DNA from: DATBAK01 sp036787815
GTDB lineage: Bacteria; Actinomycetota; Acidimicrobiia; IMCC26256; PALSA-610
DNA length: 24,522 nucleotides
Reading direction: 5' to 3'
NCBI GenBank assembly: GCA_036787815.1
Contig: DAIQOP010000020.1
Coordinates: 1 to 24,522, forward strand
Below, one piece after another: positions 14,407 to 21,005 of this stretch. The notes beneath the pieces are model-generated. The model was given only the letters and a program-made list of their open reading frames with translations, was not told the DNA's origin and did not search any database. How positions within the stretch are numbered: the first letter of the stretch is position 1; each line of letters starts with the position of its first letter. Made by a program: the position numbers and the translations under genes.

Positions 14407-17253
14407 TTACGTGCAGGACGTGTACGGCGCCCCGTGCAGGAGCTCGTCGAGCCGCACCGGCTGGAGATGGCGGGCGCGCAGTCCGGCGAGGATCTCCGGC
14501 ATCGCCCGGACGAGCGCGCTGCGGGACGCGACGGGGTCACTGTCGAGGTCTTCCTTCAGGTCGATGATCGAGCCGCTCCGCACCTTGCGGAGGACCTGGC
14601 GCGCGATCTGCTTCGGATCGCTGACCTTGGCGTCTCCGGCCGAGACGTCCCAGAGCACCATCTGCATGCCGTGGCGGTGCACGGTCGCCTCGATGAAGGG
14701 CGTCTTGCGGCCCTGCGGTGGGCGATACCAACCCGGGCACACACCGAGCACGTCGCTCACCGAGCGTTGGGCCCGCTCGAGCTCGGGGTAGCGCGGGTCC
14801 ATCCAGCGCCAATGATCCGAGTGGTACGACTGGTTGCCGACGAGGAATCCGTCGGCGTAGAGGTTCCGGACGATCTGCGGGTTGTCGTGCACCGTCTGCC
14901 CGGCCAGGAAGAACGTGGCCGGGACCTTGGCGCGCACGAGGACCTGCATCATCGCGGCGGTCGCCTGCGGGCTCGAGCCGTTGTCGAACGTGATCGCGAC
15001 CTTGTCGATGTTGCGGGGCCCGTGCACGACGCCCCCACCGAACCAGGTGGCGCTCACGGTGCTCGAACCGAAGTACAGGGCGGTCATCGCGGTGATCGAC
15101 ACGATCGAGAAGCCGAACGCGACCCGCCGCGAGCGCAGGTTCGGGCGGGCGCGCGGCCGGCGCAGCAACGCCGTCGCCGACTCGACGACCACCATCGCGA
15201 GCGCGGAGGCAAGGAGTGCGGTGCGCAGCGAATCGATGCGCAGGAAGAGCAGCACCGCGACACAGGCGCCGAGCAGCGGGAGCCGCACCTTGCGAGCGGG
15301 CGGTGAGGCGATCGCGGCGCCGACGCTGAACAGCACCACCAGCGCGACGGCGCTCGTGGTGTCGGTGCGTTGGGGGACGAGCCAGGTCGAGACGGCGACG
15401 ACGATCGCGCCGGCGATGGGGAGGCTCCCGTTCGGAACCAGCCGGCGGACGAGCAGGCCGGCGCCGCCCGCCGCGGCGGCCGCGAGCACGAACCCGGCGA
15501 CTCCGCCGGCTGCGGATCCGATCGTGACGGCAAGGAGCATGGCGCCGACCGCGGCGAGCGACAACGTCGCCGGGGCGTTCGAGCCGTGGTCGGCGCGCCA
15601 CACACGCGCCGCGGCGAGGGGGATCGCCGCGAAGTCGATGGCCGCGTCGGTCATGCTCGTACGCGAGCGCGCGACCGGTACGGGCACGAGGTGGTCGTTG
15701 CGCACCCGGTAGCCCAGGCGCGACATCACGACGGCGACCTCGACCGTCTCGCTGTACTTGCGACCGGAGTAGTAGTCGAGCGCGTGCGCCAGCGCCCCGA
15801 GGCGGAAGATCCGGTATCCGGACTCGACGTCGTAGAGCCGCTGCCCGGCCCACACGCTGGCCCACGCGCTCAACACCCAGTTGCCGAACGTCTTGAACGG
15901 GCCGTGGTACGAGAGATCCCGGCGGGCGAGCATCGCGTCGACGTGCTCGTCGACGGTGACGCGCGCGAGCTCGTCGAGGACGGCGAGGTCGTGCTGGCCG
16001 TCGGCGTCGACGGTGAACACGAGGTCGTCGGGGTCGAGCTCGCCGCACTGCAACCGGTCGCGCAGGTGGGTGAGCGCGAGGAGGTAAGCCTCCGACATGC
16101 CCTGGTTCACGTCGTGGCAGAGCAGGCGGCAGTGCGGATGCCCGGGCATCCACGCCTCGATCGCGGCCCGGGTTCCGTCGGTCGAGCCGTCGTCGACGAC
16201 GATCAGCTCGTCGACGAGCGGCGAGAGGTCGGTGAGCACCGCGGCGACCGACGGTTCCTCGTTGTAGGCCGGCACGATCGCGATGCGACGGTGCCCCGCG
16301 GCAGTCGCCGGGGCCACGACCGCGGGCTCGCGCCGCGGCACGGGGGCCGGTGCGAAGCCTTGTGCGCGGTACCACTCGAGGGTCTTGGCCATACCCTCGG
16401 CGAACGACGTGCGCGGTGCCCACCCGAGCTCGCTCCGCGCCCGGTCGCTGCTCACGTGCCGGGCCGCGTAGTCGCCCTTGCGGGCGGGGCCGAAGGTGAC
16501 GGTGACGTCGCCGACGAGGTCGCGCACGCTCTCGGCGATCTCGCGGATCGAGGTCGCTTCCGTCGACTCGAGGTTGAAGGTGCGGTTCTCGGCCGCGGGG
16601 TCGAGCGCGAGCACGTGCGCGGCGGCGAGATCTTCGACGTAGACGAACCGCCGTTCCTGCGAGCCGTCGCCGTCGATCGAGATCGCCTCGCCCCGGAGCG
16701 CCCGCTCGAGGAACGCGGCCACGACGAGATCGCTGCGCATGCGCGGCCCGTACGGGATCCCGTACCGCAGCACCGTGTACGGGCGGCCGTAGAGATTGAG
16801 GTAGTCGCGGCAGAACATCTCGGCCGCGAGCTTCTCCGACACGTAGATGTGCTTGTCGGCCTCGAGATCGAAGAGGGTCTCCTCGTCGACCTCTTGCCCG
16901 TGGGTCGCGGCGTACACCCACACCGTGCTCGCGAGGATCACGCGTCCGGTGTCGGCGCGCCGCGCGGCTTCGAGCACGCGCACGGTGCCGAGCGTGTTGA
17001 GCTCGACGCTCTCGACCGGATTCGCGAGCACGTCGTTCACGTCGGCCATGGCGGCGAGGTGGAACACGATCTCGGATCCGGCGAGCGCGTCGACGAGCGC
17101 CGCATCGTCGAGGAGATCGACCTCGCGCCAGTCGGCCTCGACCCGCAGCGGTGGCCGCGTGTCGATGACGCGAACGCGGTGGCCGGCATCGATCAGGGCG
17201 TCGACGACGTGCGAGCCGACGAAGCCCGAGCCGCCGACGACCGTGATCTGCAT
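14407..17253 (-). CDS. Four-module fusion: NDP-sugar epimerase, GT2 glycosyltransferase, membrane block, degenerate NodB domain
   Basis: This 948-residue protein joins activities that are usually separate. Residues 1-300 are an NAD-dependent epimerase (GGSGFVGSH at 7-15; Tyr137-x-x-x-Lys141). Residues 320-555 are a GT2 glycosyltransferase of the polyprenyl-phosphate sugar synthase kind (IVPAYNEE, VVDDGSTDGT 352-361, DADGQ 416-420, DVESGYRIF). Residues 560-735 hold about six membrane helices. Residues 745-945 are a NodB domain in which key residues are changed: TFDNGS for TFDDGP, NQSYHS for NHSYHH, RPPQG for RPPHG, and LKED for LHDG. Deacetylase activity is therefore unlikely. The epimerase and NodB parts are paralogs of stand-alone genes at 10369 and 13389. 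The ATG at 17253 directly precedes the Rossmann strand. I infer that it makes and transfers a sugar to a lipid carrier at the membrane, with the last domain outside as a binding or scaffold module. Confidence 0.92.
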   Translation of the reverse strand: MQITVVGGSGFVGSHVVDALIDAGHRVRVIDTRPPLRVEADWREVDLLDDAALVDALAGSEIVFHLAAMADVNDVLANPVESVELNTLGTVRVLEAARRADTGRVILASTVWVYAATHGQEVDEETLFDLEADKHIYVSEKLAAEMFCRDYLNLYGRPYTVLRYGIPYGPRMRSDLVVAAFLERALRGEAISIDGDGSQERRFVYVEDLAAAHVLALDPAAENRTFNLESTEATSIREIAESVRDLVGDVTVTFGPARKGDYAARHVSSDRARSELGWAPRTSFAEGMAKTLEWYRAQGFAPAPVPRREPAVVAPATAAGHRRIAIVPAYNEEPSVAAVLTDLSPLVDELIVVDDGSTDGTRAAIEAWMPGHPHCRLLCHDVNQGMSEAYLLALTHLRDRLQCGELDPDDLVFTVDADGQHDLAVLDELARVTVDEHVDAMLARRDLSYHGPFKTFGNWVLSAWASVWAGQRLYDVESGYRIFRLGALAHALDYYSGRKYSETVEVAVVMSRLGYRVRNDHLVPVPVARSRTSMTDAAIDFAAIPLAAARVWRADHGSNAPATLSLAAVGAMLLAVTIGSAAGGVAGFVLAAAAAGGAGLLVRRLVPNGSLPIAGAIVVAVSTWLVPQRTDTTSAVALVVLFSVGAAIASPPARKVRLPLLGACVAVLLFLRIDSLRTALLASALAMVVVESATALLRRPRARPNLRSRRVAFGFSIVSITAMTALYFGSSTVSATWFGGGVVHGPRNIDKVAITFDNGSSPQATAAMMQVLVRAKVPATFFLAGQTVHDNPQIVRNLYADGFLVGNQSYHSDHWRWMDPRYPELERAQRSVSDVLGVCPGWYRPPQGRKTPFIEATVHRHGMQMVLWDVSAGDAKVSDPKQIARQVLRKVRSGSIIDLKEDLDSDPVASRSALVRAMPEILAGLRARHLQPVRLDELLHGAPYTSCT

Positions 17254-17292
17254 GGGTACATCGTCGCACGCACGCCCCGCGATCCGGGTAAC

Positions 17293-17339
17293 CCCCGCCG
17301 GGTCGGGCGCTCCCGGGGCGCGACGCAGCCCCGGCGGGG
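17293..17339. repeat. Inverted repeat upstream of the VanY-like gene
   Basis: Perfect 10-base arms CCCCGCCGGG (17293-17302) and CCCGGCGGGG (17330-17339) are separated by 27 bases, in the 104-base gap between the divergent fusion and VanY-like genes. The right arm ends 6 bases before the candidate -10 of the VanY-like gene. It might be an operator or a hairpin; the high GC content makes chance possible. Confidence 0.35.
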
Positions 17340-17345
17340 CCGGGC

Positions 17346-17351
17346 GATACT
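17346..17351 (+). promoter_or_regulatory. Candidate -10 element for a leaderless VanY-like transcript
   Basis: GATACT ends exactly 6 bases before the GTG at 17358, so transcription would start at or next to the start codon. No ribosome site precedes that codon. No convincing -35 element was found. Confidence 0.4.
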
Positions 17352-17357
17352 GGATTG

Positions 17358-18689
17358 GTGACCACCCGAACAGGAATCCACCGGGCCGGCCGCGGGCGGC
17401 TCGCCGTCGCCGCCGTGCTCGCCATCGCGCTCACAGGATCGGCGATCGCCGGCATCGGGGCGGTGCCCGCGTTCGCGGCGAGCCCGATCCAGGCGCCGAA
17501 CCGCCCCACGGCGATCGCGGGGCAGCGCAACGGCCTCGTCGCTCCGGGCGCGCTCGTGACCGTGGAGCCCGGATGCCGGCTCGCCCGCGCCGCGGCGCCG
17601 AGCTTCGTGCACCTGCTGGCCGCGGCCCGCGCCGCGGGAGTCGACCTCGGAACCGAGTCGTGCTACCGCCCGCTCGCCGGTCAGATCGCGGCGGCCGGCA
17701 ACGCCTGCGGGAACGGCAACTGCGCGTGCGCGGCCAGCATCAGCCCGACCGCCACGGTCGGCACCTCGTTCCACGGTTGGGGCAAGGCCGTGGATCTCAC
17801 CGTCGGCGGGCGGTCGCTCACCGACCCGTTCTCGCCTGCCGAGCGGTGGCTCAACGCGCACGCCGGCAGTTACGGCTGGAACCATCCCGCCTTCGCCCGT
17901 TTGGGCACGGCGTGCCCCGAGGCGTGGCACTGGGAGTGGGTCGGCGACGGCGGCGCGCTGCACGCGTCGACGATCCGCGCCGACGTGATGGGTGGCGCCG
18001 GTGGTCCGGCCGGATCGCTCGCGACCGTCACCGGGTTGGGCGCGGTCACCTGGCTCTCGGGCCCGCTCGCGGCCACGACGCCGACCCTGCCGGCGCTCTC
18101 GCCGCTCGCCTGGGTGATCGTGGGCGGCGCGGTCACGCCTACCGGGGCGGGTCTGTGGAGGGTGGGCGCCGACGGTGGCGTCTTCAGCTCGGGCGACGCC
18201 CGGTTCTTCGGGTCGACCGGGGCGCTCACGCTCAACCGGCCGATCGTGGGCATCGCGGCCGGACCCGGCGGCCGGGGCTACTGGCTCGTGGCGTCCGACG
18301 GCGGCATCTTCGGCTTCGGCTCGGCCGGCTTCCACGGATCGACGGGTGCGCTCCGTCTTCACCGGGCCGTCGTCGGGATGGCGGCCACGCCGAGCGGCCG
18401 GGGCTACTGGCTGGTGGCGTCCGACGGCGGCATCTTCAGCTTCGGCGACGCGGCGTTCCACGGCTCGACGGGGGCGCTGCACCTGAACTCGCCGGTCGTG
18501 GGCATGGCGGCGACGCCGAGCGGCCGCGGCTACTGGCTCGTGGCCGCCGATGGCGGGGTGTTCTCGTTCGGCGACGCCCGCTTCCATGGCTCGACCGCCG
18601 GTCGGGCGCACGCGCCCGTCGTCGGGATCGTGGCGACAGCCGGTGGGTACGCCATCGTGGGCGCCGACGGCGGAATGACAAACTTGTAA
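17358..18689 (+). CDS. Secreted VanY-like M15 peptidase with C-terminal repeat array
   Basis: This is an exported metallopeptidase of the D,D-carboxypeptidase (VanY, M15) type, predicted to trim D-Ala from peptidoglycan peptides. It has 443 residues from the GTG at 17358 (TTG 17355 would add one). A signal peptide spans residues 1-41 (hydrophobic core 15-38, cleavage near AFA-AS). The zinc site is His139 and Asp146 in FHGWGKAVD and His191 in EAWHWEW, with Glu188 as catalytic base. Several cysteines (73, 102, 117, 122, 124, 186) suggest disulfides. From residue 263 there are four 40-42-residue repeats and a fifth cut after about 15 residues; they may form a beta-propeller-like or wall-binding module. 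The start is supported by GATACT 6 bases upstream. It is divergent from the glycan fusion gene. Confidence 0.88.
   Translation: MTTRTGIHRAGRGRLAVAAVLAIALTGSAIAGIGAVPAFAASPIQAPNRPTAIAGQRNGLVAPGALVTVEPGCRLARAAAPSFVHLLAAARAAGVDLGTESCYRPLAGQIAAAGNACGNGNCACAASISPTATVGTSFHGWGKAVDLTVGGRSLTDPFSPAERWLNAHAGSYGWNHPAFARLGTACPEAWHWEWVGDGGALHASTIRADVMGGAGGPAGSLATVTGLGAVTWLSGPLAATTPTLPALSPLAWVIVGGAVTPTGAGLWRVGADGGVFSSGDARFFGSTGALTLNRPIVGIAAGPGGRGYWLVASDGGIFGFGSAGFHGSTGALRLHRAVVGMAATPSGRGYWLVASDGGIFSFGDAAFHGSTGALHLNSPVVGMAATPSGRGYWLVAADGGVFSFGDARFHGSTAGRAHAPVVGIVATAGGYAIVGADGGMTNL
18144..18686 (+). repeat. In-frame 126-base repeats encoding the 'GYWLV..DGGIFSFGDA' units
   Basis: Units start at 18144, 18270, 18396 and 18522, spaced exactly 126 bases (42 codons). 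A shortened fifth unit starts at about 18642 and runs to the stop. The consensus is GRGYWLVASDGGIFSFGDA, followed by xFHGSTGAL and then PVVGMAATPS. Units 2 and 3 are the most alike, and the first (GAGLWRVGADGGVFSSGDA) is the most diverged. This suggests internal tandem duplication. Confidence 0.85.
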
Positions 18690-18723
18690 CTCTGGACTTG
18701 TTACGCGAATCGCGTTTTACTAC
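18682..18723 (+). promoter_or_regulatory. AT-rich control region with direct repeats before the winged-helix gene
   Basis: ACTTGTAAC (18682-18690) and ACTTGTTAC (18696-18704) are direct repeats with 8 of 9 bases equal and a 14-base period. The interrupted palindrome CGCGA-A-TCGCG (18704-18714) follows. TACTAC (18718-18723) sits 6 bases before the GTG at 18730, as a -10 of a leaderless transcript. The first repeat overlaps the stop of the VanY-like gene. The region is distinctly AT-richer than its surroundings. Confidence 0.4.
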
Positions 18724-18729
18724 GCACTG

Positions 18730-19020
18730 GTGAATCTCGAGGAACGCTCGAAGCTGCTGTTCGGCAACCGGCACCGCCTGCGCATCGGCGACTGCATCGC
18801 TTCGCGAACCCTGCTCACCGCTCGCGAGATCGCCTCCGAGCTCCACCTCGCCGACAGCGTGGTGCGCGCCGAGCTCCTGCGCCTGGCCGAGGCGGGCCTG
18901 CTCGTCTCGCTGCCGTCGGTGCAGAAGGAGCGGTTCTACGAGACCGTCGCCGACCCGTTCTGGGCGTACTGCCGTGAAGAGGTCGCCCGCTTCGGGAACG
19001 TCGCCGCCCAGGGAGCCTGA
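18730..19020 (+). CDS. Small winged-helix DNA-binding protein
   Basis: This 96-residue protein is nearly all one helix-turn-helix domain. LTAREIASELHLADSVVRAELLRLAEAGLLVSL (29-61) is a typical winged-helix recognition unit of ArsR/MarR-like size, followed by a wing (QKERFYETV) and a short helix. There is no sensor domain, and its two cysteines (22 and 81) lie outside a metal motif. The start is GTG 18730; no ribosome site is visible and a -10-like TACTAC lies 6 bases upstream. Direct repeats just upstream could be its own operator. The target genes are unknown; neighbours are the secreted peptidase upstream and the nucleoside transporter, convergent, downstream. Confidence 0.8.
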   Translation: MNLEERSKLLFGNRHRLRIGDCIASRTLLTAREIASELHLADSVVRAELLRLAEAGLLVSLPSVQKERFYETVADPFWAYCREEVARFGNVAAQGA

Positions 19021-19023
19021 GGC

Positions 19024-19038
19024 CGGGCAGGGAGCCCG
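19024..19038. terminator. Short hairpin between convergent genes
   Basis: CGGGC (19024-19028) and GCCCG (19034-19038) form a 5-base stem with a 5-base loop in the 21-base gap between the winged-helix gene and the last permease gene. The position suits a bidirectional terminator. The stem is short and lacks a U-tract. Confidence 0.25.
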
Positions 19039-19041
19039 AGC

Positions 19042-19947
19042 TCAGACCGCGCCGCGCTCGAAGGGTTGGGCGAGCGCCGCGGGCTGGCGCGACCGCTGCG
19101 CGAAGAAGCACATCACGATGAGCGGCAGCAGGTACGGCGCGGCGACGAGCGCCTGCGAGTTGAGGGTGTAGCCGAGCGCCGGCAGCGCGAGCCGGAGCGC
19201 GTCGGCCCCGCCGAACAGGAAGCAGCCGGCGATGGTGCCCCGGAGCGTCCAACCCCCGAAGATCACGGCCGCGATCACGATGTAGCCGCGGCCCGCCGTC
19301 ATGTTGCTGTTGAACGTGCCGACCTCGCCCACCGCGAGGAACGCGCCGCCGAGGCCGGCGAGCGCCCCGCACCACAGGAGCGCCTGGCGCCTTCGCCGGT
19401 TCACGTCGATGCCGGTGACGTCGGCCGCCCGCGGGTTCTCGCCGACGGCGCGCAATTCGAGGCCCCACCGCTTCCGCTGCACGACCCACCACACGAACGG
19501 CACGAGCGCGTAGAGCCCGAACGCCGGCCAACGCTGAGAGAAGAGCGGCCGCCCGACGATCGGGATGTGCGACAGCACCGGGATCGTGAGGATGCCCACC
19601 TGGCGCGGCTGCATGGTCACCGTCGCGAGCAGGTAGCTCGTCAGACCGAGGGCGAGCACGTTGAGCGTGATGCCGACGACGAACGGGTTCGCGCTGAAGC
19701 GGTGGCTGAGGTTGCCGTGCATCATCCCGACCGCCACGCCCACGACGACGCCCCACACGAGCCCCGCGCCCGCGTTGTGCATCACCGACGACCCGAGCGC
19801 ACCCGCGTACGCGCCCGAGAGCATCATCGCCTCGACCGAGATGTTGAGCGTGCCGGCGCGCTCCGCGACGTACTCACCGCACGCCGCGAACGTCAACGGC
19901 ACGCTGAGGCGCACCGCGCTCGACAGGATCGTCTCGACCGAGCTCAT
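19042..19947 (-). CDS. Nucleoside-type ABC transporter permease (second permease, NupQ/YufQ-like)
   Basis: This integral membrane subunit belongs to a BMP-dependent ABC importer. It has 301 residues and about eight membrane segments. Typical family segments are LTFAACGEYVAERAGTLNISVEAMMLSGAYAG near the N-terminus, NPFVVGITLNVLALGLTSYLL, and the coupling loop WGLELRAVGENPRAADVTGIDVNRRR. The start ATG 19947 overlaps the stop of the first permease as ATGA. It is the last gene of the five-gene minus-strand operon. The substrate (nucleosides or related purines) is inferred from family and partner genes. Confidence 0.93.
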   Translation of the reverse strand: MSSVETILSSAVRLSVPLTFAACGEYVAERAGTLNISVEAMMLSGAYAGALGSSVMHNAGAGLVWGVVVGVAVGMMHGNLSHRFSANPFVVGITLNVLALGLTSYLLATVTMQPRQVGILTIPVLSHIPIVGRPLFSQRWPAFGLYALVPFVWWVVQRKRWGLELRAVGENPRAADVTGIDVNRRRRQALLWCGALAGLGGAFLAVGEVGTFNSNMTAGRGYIVIAAVIFGGWTLRGTIAGCFLFGGADALRLALPALGYTLNSQALVAAPYLLPLIVMCFFAQRSRQPAALAQPFERGAV

Positions 19948-21005
19948 GCGGGCACCGCGGCGGGCCGCACGCGGCGGAGGAGCGCGGGCGCGAGCACCAC
20001 GCCGAGCACCACGAGCGCCTGCACGATCGGGACGAGATCGGTCGGGATGCCCGCGGTGGAGAGGAAGCTGCCGCCCGCCTCGAGCGCACCGAACAACACC
20101 GCGGTCGCGATCGCGGCGCCCGAGTCGTTGCGGGCGACGAGCGCGACGAGCAGCCCCGTCCATCCGATGTTGTTCGAGAACGTGGGAGTGAGTCGGTACG
20201 CGGAGCTCGTGAGCACGACCCCGCCGGCGAGGCCGGCGAACGCGCCCGACAGCACGATCGCGGCACCGCCGACCAGCGCGGCGTCGATCCCCGCCCGCCG
20301 CGCCGCGACCGGGTTCAGCCCGAGGACCCGGAGGCGGAAGCCCCACCGGCTGTGGGTGAGCAGCAGCCCCACGGTCAGCGCCAGCGCGAGGGCGAGGAGC
20401 ACACCCGATCCGACGTTCGCGTGCGGGTAGTGCCCGAGGCGGGGCAGGCGCACGTGCGACGAGATCTGGTCCGACTCGGCGAGCCGCACCGACCCGACCG
20501 CCCGTTCCTGGATGAACCACGGGTTGTTCACCGCGTAGGCCAGCACCTGGGCGGCGACGAAGATCAACAGGAGCGAGCTGATGACGATGTCGACCCCGCG
20601 CCAGTAGCGCAGGAGCGCGCCGACGCCGGCCCAGAGCGCGCCCCCGGCGGCGGCGGCCGCGAGCGCCGCGACGAGTACGAGCGGACCGGGGCCGGGCAGC
20701 CGGATCGCGACGAGCGCGCCGGCGAGCCCGCCCATCATGAGCTGGCCCTCCTGCCCGATGTTGAACTGCCCGGCGCGCACGGTGACGATCGTGCCGAGCG
20801 CGACGATCAGCAGGGGCGCGGCGTAGTCGAGCGTGTAGCCGAGCGAGCCCCAGCCGTTGACGCTGCCGTCGTACATCGACGACACGACGCGCGACGCCGG
20901 CCCGTGCGTGAGCGCGACGAGGATCGCGGACGCGCCGAGCGCGGCGGCGATCGCCGCCGCGAACTGCGCGAGCGTGAGGGTCGCCGAACCGACGCGGGCC
21001 CTCAT
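19944..21005 (-). CDS. Nucleoside-type ABC transporter permease (first permease, NupP/YufP-like)
   Basis: This larger membrane subunit of the same importer has 353 residues and about nine to ten membrane segments. After an N-terminal helix, family segments are LDYAAPLLIVALGTIVTVRAGQFNIGQEGQLMMGGL and VDIVISSLLLIFVAAQVLAY; the coupling loop is WGFRLRVLGLNPVAARRAGID. NNIGWTGLLVALVARNDSGAAI is also characteristic. The ATG at 21005 overlaps the ATPase stop (ATGA), and its own stop overlaps the next permease start, so the three genes are translationally coupled. Confidence 0.93.
   Translation of the reverse strand: MRARVGSATLTLAQFAAAIAAALGASAILVALTHGPASRVVSSMYDGSVNGWGSLGYTLDYAAPLLIVALGTIVTVRAGQFNIGQEGQLMMGGLAGALVAIRLPGPGPLVLVAALAAAAAGGALWAGVGALLRYWRGVDIVISSLLLIFVAAQVLAYAVNNPWFIQERAVGSVRLAESDQISSHVRLPRLGHYPHANVGSGVLLALALALTVGLLLTHSRWGFRLRVLGLNPVAARRAGIDAALVGGAAIVLSGAFAGLAGGVVLTSSAYRLTPTFSNNIGWTGLLVALVARNDSGAAIATAVLFGALEAGGSFLSTAGIPTDLVPIVQALVVLGVVLAPALLRRVRPAAVPA

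Noticed and set aside
15370..17361. Long plus-strand frame opposite the fusion gene
   Set aside because: It is an antisense shadow with Val/Glu/Arg/His-rich low complexity and no recognisable domain.
14537..17530. A 997-codon alternative frame on the same strand as the large fusion
   Set aside because: It is an Arg-rich out-of-frame reading of the fusion gene; the accepted frame shows epimerase, GT2 and NodB motifs in order.
18144..18686. Regular spaced repeat as a CRISPR array or minisatellite
   Set aside because: The 126-base period is in frame, diverges mainly at synonymous or conservative positions, and encodes a known type of protein repeat.
19042..20520. A longer first-frame start for the second permease, extending over the first permease
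   Set aside because: The added N-terminus is Arg/Ala-rich shadow of the upstream gene; the ATG at 19947 gives the family N-terminus and an ATGA overlap.
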